Assembly: GCA_044350425.1 (NCBI GenBank)
Contig: JBILHS010000039.1
Location: forward strand, 1 to 43,242
Direction: 5' to 3'
Length of the DNA stretch: 43,242 nt
Source of the DNA: M3007 sp044350425
GTDB lineage: Bacteria; Bacteroidota; Bacteroidia; Chitinophagales; Saprospiraceae
The position numbers and the translations under genes are program-made. A model generated the notes under the pieces. It saw nothing but the letters and a program-made list of their open reading frames with translations, was not told the origin of the DNA and ran no database searches. This document shows positions 31,203 to 41,300 of the stretch, piece by piece. Numbering within the stretch: position 1 is the first letter of the stretch; each line of letters begins with the position of its first letter.

Positions 31203-32720
31203 ATGCGCGACCTTGTAGAACTCGTGGGATTGGTCAATAAGACCAAGTTGAAAGGAAGTGGAATACTTAAGTTTATCATTGAACCGGACTCCAAAATGGA
31301 GCGGCTTTTCGATGCGCTTCTGGACAAAAAAGTAGAAACCGACGATGACGCCAAAGCACTTTTCAAAGGTGGCGATGAAGCCAACCTGACCAGTCTGAAG
31401 AACAACCTCAAGGAACGTCTGCTGGACGCGATCTTCCTGTTGGACTTCAAAGACGCCAACTTTACGAACCGCCAAAAAGCGTTTTTTGAGTGCTACAAAA
31501 AATGGTCAGCCGCCATGACCCTCCTCATACGCAACGCTAAGATCACAGGGATAGATTTGCTGGAACGGCTGTTGCGTCATGCCAAAACCTTTGAATTTAC
31601 GGAGCTGACATTGGATATCTTGCGTGTGTTGCGCCTTCAATATAGTACCGTGGATGGAGACCTCAATAAGTATGAGGACATTAAGAAGCAGTATTTCGAG
31701 TACGAGAAGATCTGGCAGATGGAGAGCAAAGCGGAGTTTTTCTACTCCGAGCTGATGATGCAGTACACCAATAGCAAATCGACCAAAGCAGAAGTAACCC
31801 AGCAGGCGGAAGAATATTATGCAGAATTGAAGCCGTTTATGGCGGTTTGCACCTCCTTTAAACTCCACCTTTTTGGCAGGATGGTGCATCTGCTGATTTA
31901 CAATAGTGAAAACGACTACGTTAAAACTACCGCACTTTGTGAAGATGCCATTGCTTTTTTTGACAAAAAGAAATACGATAGCGGTCTGCCACTTCAGGTG
32001 TTTTATTACAATCTGATTGTTTGTTATCTGCAGTTAGGCGAATTCGAAAAGGGACAAAAAGCAATCGAACGCTGCGAGTATTTCTTCGAAGAAGGTTCGT
32101 TCAACTGGTTCAAATTACAAGAACTGTTCTTCCTGCTCGCAGTACGTACCGGCCACTGGAAAGAAGCTTATCACCTTTACGAGAAGGTCGTCAACTACCC
32201 TCGTTTTGAGGAAAAACAAGTACAGGTCGTTGAAATGTGGCGCATTTTCCAGGCTTATGTTTTTTACCTCATCAAGATTGGAAAAATACCCGAGTCCGTA
32301 TTGAGCGAACGATCCAAAAAGTTCAAAATGGGTAAGTTCATCAACGACATCTCGCTCTTTTCCAAAGACAAGGGTGGTATGAACATCAGTGTGCTCATTG
32401 TCCAGATTCTATATGCCATTGCAGAGAAAGACTACAAAAAATCTTCTGACCGTATCGAAGGCATTGAAAAATATTGCAGTCGTTATTTGAGAGACGACGC
32501 CACCTTCAGAAGCAATTGTTTCATCAAAATGTTGCTTCAGGTACCACAGGCCAATTTCCACCGCGAGGCCTCTTCGAGAAAAGCCAAACGACTTTTCGAT
32601 CAGTTACAGACCGTACCCCTGGAAGCAGCCAGCCAGGCCCATGAGATCGAGATCATCCCTTACGAAGTCCTCTGGGAAATGGTATTGGAATCTCTTCAGT
32701 TAAAGATCTGGAAAGGATAG
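31203..32720 (+). CDS. Hypothetical helical-repeat protein, 505 aa
   Basis: I do not recognise a named family. The protein is almost wholly alpha-helical and rich in Lys, Glu, Leu, Tyr and Phe, with no signal peptide or membrane segment. Segments such as YNLIVCYLQLGEFEKGQKAIERC and LLAVRTGHWKEAYHLYEKVVN (about residues 275-345) look like TPR-type helix pairs. This suggests a cytoplasmic scaffold. An upstream TTG at 31179 could add eight residues (IIKRNRL), and the ATG at 31203 is preferred because non-ATG starts are rare here. It lies just upstream of the TPR adenylate cyclase, 131 bp away on the same strand with an inverted repeat between them. A functional link is only a guess. Confidence 0.85.
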   Translation: MRDLVELVGLVNKTKLKGSGILKFIIEPDSKMERLFDALLDKKVETDDDAKALFKGGDEANLTSLKNNLKERLLDAIFLLDFKDANFTNRQKAFFECYKKWSAAMTLLIRNAKITGIDLLERLLRHAKTFEFTELTLDILRVLRLQYSTVDGDLNKYEDIKKQYFEYEKIWQMESKAEFFYSELMMQYTNSKSTKAEVTQQAEEYYAELKPFMAVCTSFKLHLFGRMVHLLIYNSENDYVKTTALCEDAIAFFDKKKYDSGLPLQVFYYNLIVCYLQLGEFEKGQKAIERCEYFFEEGSFNWFKLQELFFLLAVRTGHWKEAYHLYEKVVNYPRFEEKQVQVVEMWRIFQAYVFYLIKIGKIPESVLSERSKKFKMGKFINDISLFSKDKGGMNISVLIVQILYAIAEKDYKKSSDRIEGIEKYCSRYLRDDATFRSNCFIKMLLQVPQANFHREASSRKAKRLFDQLQTVPLEAASQAHEIEIIPYEVLWEMVLESLQLKIWKG

Positions 32721-32727
32721 ACGCACA

Positions 32728-32811
32728 AGACTATTGGACTTTGGACTGTTGGACGTTGGATTTAATTTCTTACGTCATCCAAAGTCCAATAGTCTATAGT
32801 CCAAAGTCCAA
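32728..32811. repeat. Inverted repeat of GGACTTTGGACT words upstream of the cyclase gene
   Basis: AGACTATTGGACTTTGGA (32728-32745) is the exact reverse complement of 32778-32795. Its inner part TTGGACTTTGGACT (32735-32748) also pairs with 32798-32811, so two alternative hairpins are possible. It lies between the stop at 32720 and the GTG start at 32852. Confidence 0.9.
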
Positions 32812-32851
32812 AAAAGATTCCTTTCTTCGCGTCGCTAACTGTTTCTACACC

Positions 32852-35221
32852 GTGCGACTTACCCTTTCGTCCATATTTATCTTTTTGGCTTTTACTTGCT
32901 TGCAAGCCCAGGCCCCAGACGACATCGAACAGAGTACGATGGAGGTGGATCATGTTTTGGACCAGGCCAAACAAACCGATAGTGATTCAGAAAGGGAAGA
33001 ACTTACACAAAAAAGCCTCTCCATTGCCCGTGGCCTACGTTATGATGGCGGGATCATCCGTGCATCTATCCTTTTAGGGGAAACTTACGCCCGAACCGGA
33101 CGCTCCGAAGAAGCCCTTCAACATTATCTTGAGGCAGAGGCCAAGCTCGAAACCGCCGGAAACCGTCCCACCCAACTGCTTGTAAAAACCGCAATCGGTG
33201 ATCTTTTTTTTCGCGAAAAACTGTACACTCCAGCTCATCGATACTACCGGGAAGTACTTAAACTGCGCCCTCAGGATTACGAAACGCGTGAAAAAGCCGC
33301 CGATGCCTGTCTTTACGACATGCGTTTTGATAGTGCCGAGATCCTTTATAAAGAACTCATAATCAAATATAAATCGGAAGGAAACAATCCACGCTTAGTA
33401 CAGATCTACCAAAAAAGCGCTCAGGCATACGACCAAAACGGAGACGCCGGGAAAAGTCTGTATTTCTACCACTTGCTAGAAGGCATCATTGAAAAAGCCG
33501 GAACCACTCAGGAACAAGCACTGCTCTACAACAACCTGGGCAGACAATATGCCACCCTGGGGGAATACTCCAAAGCACTGGGATATTTCCGCAAAGCCGA
33601 ACTTCAATGTACTTACATCCCTTGTGAATATCCAGAAGTGCTGTGGGCCAATATGGGCATTGCATTACACAACACCGGCGAATCCAAACGCGGGATCGAA
33701 TACCTGCTCAAAGCCAGAAATCTGCTTGCTTCGCGAAAAGAATATACTTCCCTGGCCAACCTGGAACACCTGCTGGCAGGGGTTTATTTCAGCAGTAACG
33801 ATCTCTACAACGCCCTTTCTCACAATCAAACCGCCATTCAATACGCCAGCGATACCAAGCAACAGGCAGTACTGGCAGAAGCCTATCGCACCGCGGCCGA
33901 CCTGTACCACGAACTTTATGATTTTGAAAAAGCCTTTGAGTATTACCGGGACTACCTCAATGTGCTCGATTCCATGCGTATCGAAGATCAGGCGCGCCAG
34001 CAGCGGCTTAATCAACAACGCAGTCTGCTTGCCGCCTCTGAGGGACAGATCAAATTCCTGCTTGCACGGCAGAATTTTAAAGATCTGGAGTTCAATCAAA
34101 TCAAGTTCGACCGGGAAAGACTGGAGCTTCAGAACAAGAATCTAGAACTGGAATCCCGAAGAAAAGAAGACGAGGTTCGCCTGCTGGAAGCCCAGCAGGA
34201 GGCCGACCAGGCTAAACTCCGGGAACAAACCCTTCAGGCCCTCGAAGCCCGCCAACGACTCCGACTTGCTGATCAGCAATTGAACGCAGAAAAACAAAAT
34301 CGTCTGATCGTAGAACTCCGTGAAAAGGAACAAATAGAACGTGCCGAAAACATGGCTGACAGCACCAGCCGTGCCCAGGAGATTGACCGTATTCAAAGAG
34401 AACAACTATATCGAAGTAAAGAAGACGCGGATTTTCGCCGATTTGCCTACATCCTTGGAGCGCTTTTTATCCTTATACTAGTCATTGTAGGAATTTCCTG
34501 GTGGTTTGCACGACGATCAAAACGCCGACTTCAAAGCCAAAACCGCAAGATTCAGGCACAAAACATTCAGATCCAGGAGGAACAACGAAAAAGCGATGGC
34601 CTTCTGCTCAACATCCTGCCTCAGGAGATCGCAGATGAGCTTAAGGCAAGTGGTCAGGCTACCCCAAGGCTTTATGAGTCTGCAACGGTACTTTTTAGCG
34701 ATTTTGTCAATTTTACCCTGCTATCCGCAACCCTTACCCCCAAGCAGTTGATCGACGAGCTCAATGAATGCTTTCTGGCTTTCGATGAGATCTGTGAACG
34801 GAATGGCCTGGAAAAGATCAAGACCATCGGAGATGCATACATGTGCGCCGGCGGTTTGCCTGTCCCAAATGAAACCCACCCCGCTGACGCTGTCCGGGCC
34901 GGATTGGAAATGTCGGCCTGGCTTAAGGCCCGCAAGCATGAACGGGCAGATGCACACCTGACGGAGATGCGTATCGGGATCCATACCGGCCCCGTCATGG
35001 CAGGTGTGATCGGCAAAAACAAATTCGCTTATGATATCTGGGGCGATGCCGTAAACCTGGCTGCGCGTCTGGAAGAAAATGGCGAACCTGGTCAGGTCAA
35101 TATCTCCGGCGCCACCAAAGAAGCCGTCAAACATCTTTTTCACGCCACCCACCGGGGGCAAAAAGAAGTGCACAATAAAGGTCTGGTGGATATGTATTTT
35201 ATCGACTCCGCCAAAGAATAA
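32852..35221 (+). CDS. Membrane-bound TPR/coiled-coil class III adenylate cyclase
   Basis: A predicted signalling enzyme that makes cyclic AMP from ATP. The GTG at 32852 gives a good signal sequence (RLTLSSIFIFLAFTCLQAQA) and 789 residues; a TTG at 32741 would add the inverted repeat to the protein and is rejected. TPR-like repeats cover about residues 30-390 (for example LLYNNLGRQYATLGEYSKAL). A long Glu/Gln/Arg coiled coil covers about 395-525, one membrane span about 531-553 (AYILGALFILILVIVGISWW), and the cyclase domain 600-785. Both metal-binding Asp are present (LFSDFVNF and TIGDAYM). The Lys of EKIKTIGDAY and the Asp of AYDIWGDAVN fit ATP rather than GTP specificity. The TPR part would face the periplasm. 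A weak hairpin (AGCCCC/GGGGCT, 35225-35253) follows the stop. Confidence 0.9.
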   Translation: MRLTLSSIFIFLAFTCLQAQAPDDIEQSTMEVDHVLDQAKQTDSDSEREELTQKSLSIARGLRYDGGIIRASILLGETYARTGRSEEALQHYLEAEAKLETAGNRPTQLLVKTAIGDLFFREKLYTPAHRYYREVLKLRPQDYETREKAADACLYDMRFDSAEILYKELIIKYKSEGNNPRLVQIYQKSAQAYDQNGDAGKSLYFYHLLEGIIEKAGTTQEQALLYNNLGRQYATLGEYSKALGYFRKAELQCTYIPCEYPEVLWANMGIALHNTGESKRGIEYLLKARNLLASRKEYTSLANLEHLLAGVYFSSNDLYNALSHNQTAIQYASDTKQQAVLAEAYRTAADLYHELYDFEKAFEYYRDYLNVLDSMRIEDQARQQRLNQQRSLLAASEGQIKFLLARQNFKDLEFNQIKFDRERLELQNKNLELESRRKEDEVRLLEAQQEADQAKLREQTLQALEARQRLRLADQQLNAEKQNRLIVELREKEQIERAENMADSTSRAQEIDRIQREQLYRSKEDADFRRFAYILGALFILILVIVGISWWFARRSKRRLQSQNRKIQAQNIQIQEEQRKSDGLLLNILPQEIADELKASGQATPRLYESATVLFSDFVNFTLLSATLTPKQLIDELNECFLAFDEICERNGLEKIKTIGDAYMCAGGLPVPNETHPADAVRAGLEMSAWLKARKHERADAHLTEMRIGIHTGPVMAGVIGKNKFAYDIWGDAVNLAARLEENGEPGQVNISGATKEAVKHLFHATHRGQKEVHNKGLVDMYFIDSAKE

Positions 35222-35293
35222 AAAAGCCCCAAACATCTTTCGACGCCGGGGCTACTTTCTCCGATAAACCAAATCAAACTTTCATATTCTTTG

Positions 35294-35383
35294 TTGGTGA
35301 TTGGGTTAATTGGTGATTTGGTGATTCGAGAGGCCAAGCTTGGGTGCTCGAATAACCAAATCACCAGTTAACCCAATCACCAA
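35294..35383. repeat. Inverted repeat at the cyclase-barrel gene junction
   Basis: Arms of 37 bp (35294-35330 and 35347-35383) match at 35 positions; the 16-nt loop contains CCAAGCTTGG, itself a palindrome. It abuts the stop codon of the barrel gene and lies between two convergent genes. The left arm resembles that of 28852-28889 (GGTTAATTGGTGATTTGG). Confidence 0.93.
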
Positions 35384-37852
35384 TTAGTGTCCCGATTTCA
35401 CCCGGTTTTTCTCATCTTCCAGACCGGTTTTGCGCTGCCGTGCCCCTTTCACTTCATTGGAGCCGAAACGGTAGGAAAAGTTGAGTGTTACGGTTTGGCT
35501 TTCCCAACGTCCCTCCGCAAGCATGTATAAACCCGGGGTGTAAAGGTTTTCACCCCCCCAGCCTGCGGTGCCAAGGATATCACCCACCCGCAAGCGGAGT
35601 TCGCCCTTATCCTTCAAAATTTTCTTTTGCAAGCCTACATCCATGGCCCCTTGTGGCCGGGTGCGAAGCGTACCCCAGAAAGCAGGGCTGTTGTACCACC
35701 CTGAAAGCTGGAGACCAAAGCCCATAGGCAGTTTGAAGTTCTGCTCTGCATAGGCATTGAAGGTATTGAAGGACTGGTCTACAATAAATCCCGGCGTTTC
35801 AGGGGTGCTGAAATCAGCGCGGAAGTGGCTGCGTATTCCCGTCAGGCTTACGAACCCATCCCACCATTTGGCGATCTTGGTGGGTGCATTGATACTCAGG
35901 GTATAGTTTTTCTGATCCGCAATGTTTTCCTGGGTGATGAAGGTGGCGCGGGTGTCACGTACATCCCGTTTCAGGATCTGTGTGAACACGTCTTTGGTAT
36001 GGCTATACCCCAGGGTCATCACCGGATACCCTCCATAGGTTGGACTGAGTTCAAAAGAATTGGTGAATTGAGGCCGCAACATCGGATTGCCTTTCTGATA
36101 GGTCAGTTCGTCCAGCTTGTTTTCAAACGGATTCAGATCCTGATAACTCGGGCGATCGATACGGCGGCTATAGGTTGCGTTCAGGCCAATTTTCTTTGTA
36201 AAAGTGTAGGTTACTGCCGCGCTGGGGAACAGCTCGGTATAGTTGTTGGTGAAGGTGGAGTCCTTGCCCACGCCTTTATAGTCTGTATTTTCCAGACGCA
36301 ATCCCGCCTGAATATTCAGCTTTTTACCAAAGGCCCGGTTGTAGTTGAGGTAGGCTGCATGAGTCCGCTCCGTGTAATCCACTGCATTGCTTTGCATTTC
36401 ATTTTTAACAGGGACGCCATTTTGCACATTGAAAAAGTCGAAAGTGTTGAAAGTCTCAACATCTGAGATCTTGACGCCAGCCCCCAATATTCCCTTCCAA
36501 AGGCGTTGTTCGTAATCCGCTTTGGCGGTCATGATATGAATATCGGTTGGGGTGTTATTTCGGTAAATCGCCTCTCGAAGTGTTTCCGAGTTGTCTGCTG
36601 AGCGATAAAAATTAGGCTGATAACTCGCACCGCGAATTCGGTATGCACCACGGTCCAGATCAATATTGAGTGAATGACCGCTGGTATCTGCAAAACGATA
36701 GTTGAGGTTGAGATTCAGATCTTTGCGGTCGTTGGCGGCATCATTGGAGGCTACCAGCAACGAGTCAATCCGATTGACTGTATGTAGATCGCTGATCTTT
36801 GCCACACTGCTGGAATGCCAGTCGCCCGGGTTTGTGCTGCCGTTGAGGAGTATACCAACCGTATGCTTTGAGTTGATAAACCAATCGGCACCAGCGCGAT
36901 AGCCCATGTAACGGCTTTCAGAGTACTCCGCGTTTTTTTGATCAAAAACACGCCAGTCTTCTCCTGCTACTCCATCGGCACGCACATTGTCCTGTAACTG
37001 TTCGCGACGGAAATCCTGATGGTTGTGCCAATCCCCGTAGTGGCCATTGAAGTTGCCAAAAGCGTTGAATTTTTTACCCCGATGGTTGAGACTAAGGTTC
37101 GCGCCGCCTTTCAGGGTCTCGCCATAAATGCCTTCGAGGCCAAAATTTCCATTGGTGCCCATCGCCTTGTTCTTTTTCAGGCGAATGTTGATGATCCCGG
37201 CATTGCCTGCGGCATCGTATTTGGCGGATGGGTTGGAAATGATCTCTATGTTGGAGATGTCGGAGGCCTGCGTACCTTTTAACAAGGCTGCAAGGTCCTT
37301 GCCATCCAGGGGTAATTCTCGCCCATCGATCATGATTCTTACGGCGTTTTTACCACGAACATTCACGTTTTCGTTGTTGTCGATGGTTACGCCGGGCGCT
37401 TTGCGCAGCAATTCCAGGGCATTGAGTCCGGTCGAATTGACCGTGCCTTCTACGTTGAGTATGGTCTTGTCGGCTTTTACTTCGACAGGAGGGCGGCGGG
37501 CGGTAACGGTCACCGCAGCAAGTTGATTTTCAGCTGTTTTCAGGGTAATGGTCTCCAGCGTTTGGTCGCCGCCTGCATAGTCAAAGGCAGCTCCCATCGC
37601 ATCTCCGGTTCCGATCAGATTGGCTTTCAGGAAATACTTGCCGGCAGCAGCCCCGAAGATTTCAAATGCACCGTCATCGCCGGTGATCGCTCCTTTAACG
37701 AGCGCTGAGTCGCTGGATTGGTGCAGAGTAACCGTTGCGTAGGTGGCTGGCTGCCCGTTCGGTTCTTTGACAGAGCCGCTGATTTTTTGGGCAGACACAA
37801 CCGAGACCGCCATGCTAAGGACCAGCACGGGCAGGAAGAAAATTGATTTCAT
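35384..37852 (-). CDS. TonB-dependent-receptor-like outer-membrane beta-barrel protein
   Basis: An 822-residue outer-membrane protein. Signal peptide residues 1-21 (MKSIFFLPVLVLSMAVSVVSA) are followed by a carboxypeptidase-like regulatory domain at 22-110 (ISGSVKEPNGQPATYATVTL). A TonB plug-like domain spans about 115-235 (LLRKAPGVTIDNNENVNVRG, IMIDGRELPL, DISNIEIISNPSAKYDAAG). The rest is a beta-barrel of the OMP_b-brl_3 type with many alternating strands, including YSRRIDRPSYQDLNPFENK and LDELTYQKGNPMLRPQFTNS. No neighbouring SusD gene is present, so it is not a SusCD pair. Typical proteins of this family import or bind unknown ligands. A CACCTTTG box at 37962-37969 (minus) might be its promoter. 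The tail ends NRVKSGH, not in the terminal Phe usual for barrels. Confidence 0.93.
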   Translation of the reverse strand: MKSIFFLPVLVLSMAVSVVSAQKISGSVKEPNGQPATYATVTLHQSSDSALVKGAITGDDGAFEIFGAAAGKYFLKANLIGTGDAMGAAFDYAGGDQTLETITLKTAENQLAAVTVTARRPPVEVKADKTILNVEGTVNSTGLNALELLRKAPGVTIDNNENVNVRGKNAVRIMIDGRELPLDGKDLAALLKGTQASDISNIEIISNPSAKYDAAGNAGIINIRLKKNKAMGTNGNFGLEGIYGETLKGGANLSLNHRGKKFNAFGNFNGHYGDWHNHQDFRREQLQDNVRADGVAGEDWRVFDQKNAEYSESRYMGYRAGADWFINSKHTVGILLNGSTNPGDWHSSSVAKISDLHTVNRIDSLLVASNDAANDRKDLNLNLNYRFADTSGHSLNIDLDRGAYRIRGASYQPNFYRSADNSETLREAIYRNNTPTDIHIMTAKADYEQRLWKGILGAGVKISDVETFNTFDFFNVQNGVPVKNEMQSNAVDYTERTHAAYLNYNRAFGKKLNIQAGLRLENTDYKGVGKDSTFTNNYTELFPSAAVTYTFTKKIGLNATYSRRIDRPSYQDLNPFENKLDELTYQKGNPMLRPQFTNSFELSPTYGGYPVMTLGYSHTKDVFTQILKRDVRDTRATFITQENIADQKNYTLSINAPTKIAKWWDGFVSLTGIRSHFRADFSTPETPGFIVDQSFNTFNAYAEQNFKLPMGFGLQLSGWYNSPAFWGTLRTRPQGAMDVGLQKKILKDKGELRLRVGDILGTAGWGGENLYTPGLYMLAEGRWESQTVTLNFSYRFGSNEVKGARQRKTGLEDEKNRVKSGH

Positions 37853-38394
37853 AGCTTAATTTTTAGTTGACTTTCAACGCCGGGTTCTGGACTTATCCTC
37901 ATGCTCTTTTTCCCTCAACCATCCAGTTCCAATCGTTCTTTTTGTTTTTGTTTCAGTGCTGCAAAGGTGTTTCATTTCAGTAACTTGTTAAACATAGAAC
38001 CTACCAATGCCTAGTTCTTTTGTATGAACTGTAGTTTTTGGGGGATGAATGGAATCTGGGGATTGGGTTATTTGGGGATTTGAGCGCCCGGGCTTGGGTG
38101 GCCCAAATCCACAAATCCTCAAATCCACCCACTAGACCCGGTCAAAGACCATTAGGTTACAGCCAGGCTGCACCGGGACCGCCAATAACCGGGACCCATA
38201 GATGAACGGCTGTAAAAAAGGGATGAATGTCTGTGCTAGCTTCCAGATGCTTACTCAATCAATTCGGAGTTCCGGCGCGAATCCGGGTGCGTTCACACAT
38301 CCGCGGTGCCTGCGCAAGAAGCAGACCAGCACATTTGAATCATCGATTGTGCAAAAAAAACACGGGCAGCATCCTGCCTAAAAATTCAATTCCT
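37853..38394. other. Divergent intergenic region with a repeat element
   Basis: The gap lies between two divergently transcribed genes. A copy of the GGTTATTTGGGGATTTG-type repeat lies at about 38062-38126: GGATTTGAG (38076-38084) pairs with CTCAAATCC (38118-38126), and TTGGG/CCCAA (38094-38106) makes an inner hairpin. A small palindrome CAGCC-A-GGCTG lies near 38160. A frame open from 38227 runs into the macroglobulin gene but looks like leader. No separate gene is seen. Confidence 0.6.
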
Positions 38395-41300
38395 ATGCTT
38401 CTACCAATCTACTTTGCGCTTTGGGCCCTTTTGTTTGCCCCTTCACATGGCATTGCTGTGGATACCGTTCAAAAACCATCCGCGTTCCCGCAGGAGGTCG
38501 AAAGCGATACCGCCGTTTTAAAACATCTCCAGCAAAAACTCAAAAAACACCTGAACGCCTCCGCTCCGGAGAAAATTTACCTCCACCTGGACCGCAGTTT
38601 TTTTCAGCCCGGCGAAACGCTGTGGTTTAACGCTTATCTCCGCAATGCAGGTGATTTGCGGCCTTCTCTGCAAAGCCAGATCCTGTACGTGGAGCTCCTG
38701 AATGCCAGTGGCTCCGTGCTGGCCAAAAAAGAATTGCTCGCGTTGGATGGCACGGCCGCTGGCGAGTTTGATCTGAGCGCGGGCCTGTCGGGTGGTTTAT
38801 ACAAAATAAAAGCCTACACCTACTGGATGCTGAATACGAAAGAGGCATTTGAGCGCGAGATCACCTTGCAAAAAGTGATATTCCCCAACGTAAATCTGAA
38901 GCTTGAATTTGAACGAAAAGCCTTTGGGGCAGGAGATATTGCCATCGCTAGATTTGACGCACAAAGTCTTGATAATAAACCCATTGCGAATCAAAAAATT
39001 CGGTATCAGGCAAGTATTGAAGGCAAGTCCTTTTCCGAGGCCGAAGCGCTTACCGATGCAAATGGACGCGCCTATCTGCGCTTTCAATTGCCGGAAAAAA
39101 TCAATGCTCCGGATGGCTTGTTGAATGTGCTGCTGGAACACAATGGGCGACAAGAGGCGATTTCCCGTGCCATTCCGATTGTGCTCAACCAACTGGATCT
39201 GCAATTTTTTCCGGAAGGCGGAGAAGCCGTGGCGGGACTGCCCTGTGTCATGGCATTCAAGGCCTTGAACGAATTTGGGAAACCCGCCGATGTGGAAGGA
39301 GTGATCCTCGACAAAGCCGGAAATGAAGTGTGCAAATTCAGCAGTTTTCACGACGGAATGGGCGCTTTCACCTTTACTCCCCAGCAGGGCGAACAATATA
39401 CCGCGCAACTGACCAAGCCTTTTTTCTCTGAACAACCGTATAAACTGCCAAAGGCCAAAAACAATGGGATCGCACTTCAAATACTCGAAAACACCCCAAA
39501 AAACCTAAAACTCAGCCTGGCTGGCAAAAACACCGGAAAAGTTTATCTGGTTGGTGCTCAACGCGATAAAATCTTCTTTTTCAAAGCCTACAACCTGAAA
39601 TCAGACTCGGAACAGATCAATATCCCAACGGCGGATCTGTCCACGGGCATCGTGCGTTTGACGGTGCTGGATGTTGGCAAAACTGAAATAGCTGAACGAC
39701 TGGTATTCGTCGGCAAAGACAAAGGTTTGCGGATAGACTTGACTACAGACAAGCAGGAGTACCTGCCGAGGGAAACCGTAAACATGAAAATCCAGGTGCG
39801 GGACCATGCCGGCCAGCCCGTTCAAGGCCGTTTTTCACTGGTGGTAGCCGATGAAAAGCTGCTCTCTTTTGCCGACGACAAGCAGGGAAATATACTGGCC
39901 AGTCTCTTACTGGAACAGGATGTGAAAGGCCGGATTGAAAATCCGAATTTTTACTTTGATGGTACTGAGCCAAAGTCGGAAAAGGCACTGGATTATTTGC
40001 TTTTGACCCAGGGTTGGCGGCGATTTACCTGGGAAGAGGTGTTGAATAAATCGCCATTAATCCCTGAGTATGCCGCTGAGCGCGCCATCCTGGAGGGCCA
40101 ATTATGGCGCAGAAATGGAAAGCCCATTCGCGGAGGTATTGTAACCCTGTATCCCAACGGTCCCAGTGTTCAGAGTGACCGGGAAGGTTATTTTTCCTTT
40201 CAGAACGTTGATCTTTCCAGTTATTCTCACTTACAATACGGAAACGGTCAGTATTACGCCATCCAGGGTTATGGCAGCGACATTCTCCTTCAAATGCCGA
40301 TGCGGCTGAATCAAGGGAACTTTAAATATTTTACCACACCAGACAACACGGGCAGCACGGTTTTAGCTGGCAACATATCTGACGGAGCGGAAGGCCTCAT
40401 TGGCGCCACGGTGAAAGTGACCCGCGGCCCAGAATTTATTCGAGGGACGATTACGGATTATGATGGCAATTACCGAATACAACTGGATCCAGGCGTATAT
40501 GATGTGGAATTTAGCTACACCGGATTTCAAGCGGAACGAATCACGAACGTTGGGATTGTTGCAGGCTCCATGAACCATCTGGATTTGACCATGAAAAACA
40601 GCACAAACCTTTGTGAGGTCAACATCATTGCTTACAAAATCCCTTTGATCGACCAGGATCGGACCAGCAGTGGCCAAACCCTGACATCCGAACAAATCAA
40701 AAACATCCCTACCCGCAACATAAATGCCATCGTTTCGACTACGGTGGGCGCCTCTTCCATAGACGGCGGCGAGGTGAACATCCGGGGCGCCCGGGCCAAT
40801 GGCACCGATTATTATATTGATGGTATTCGGGTTACTGGAGGCATTCCGCCGGTGCAAGACCTGAAACAATTGCAGGTAATTACATCCGGTTTGGGCGCTG
40901 AATTCGGCAATGTAACCGGCGGTACCGTTTCTTTTATTACCAAGGGCAATGTAGGTGGAAATTCAAGCAGATACCGGTATGGATCGATTCAGCAATTCCA
41001 TAAAGCCCGGGAATTCTATACGCCGAAATACGACACGGAGTCCCGTTATACCACACAAACTGACTTCCGGTCTACCATATACTGGAATCCCAAAATCAAC
41101 ACAGACAAAAACGGCAAAGCGGAGGTTCAGTTTACCTGTTCGGATGCCATCACCAACTTTCGGGCTACCCTCGAAGGCATTGACAATCAAGGCAATATTG
41201 GTCATTCAGAACAAAAGTTTTTTGTTCAAAAACCGCTCACCATTGCAGTAAAAACGCCATTTTCCGTCATTGTTGGAGATGTTTTGAACTTGCAAATTGC

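Noticed and set aside
32741..32851. N-terminal extension of the adenylate cyclase from a TTG
   Set aside because: The extra residues would be encoded by the inverted repeat and would hide a good signal peptide that starts at the GTG at 32852.
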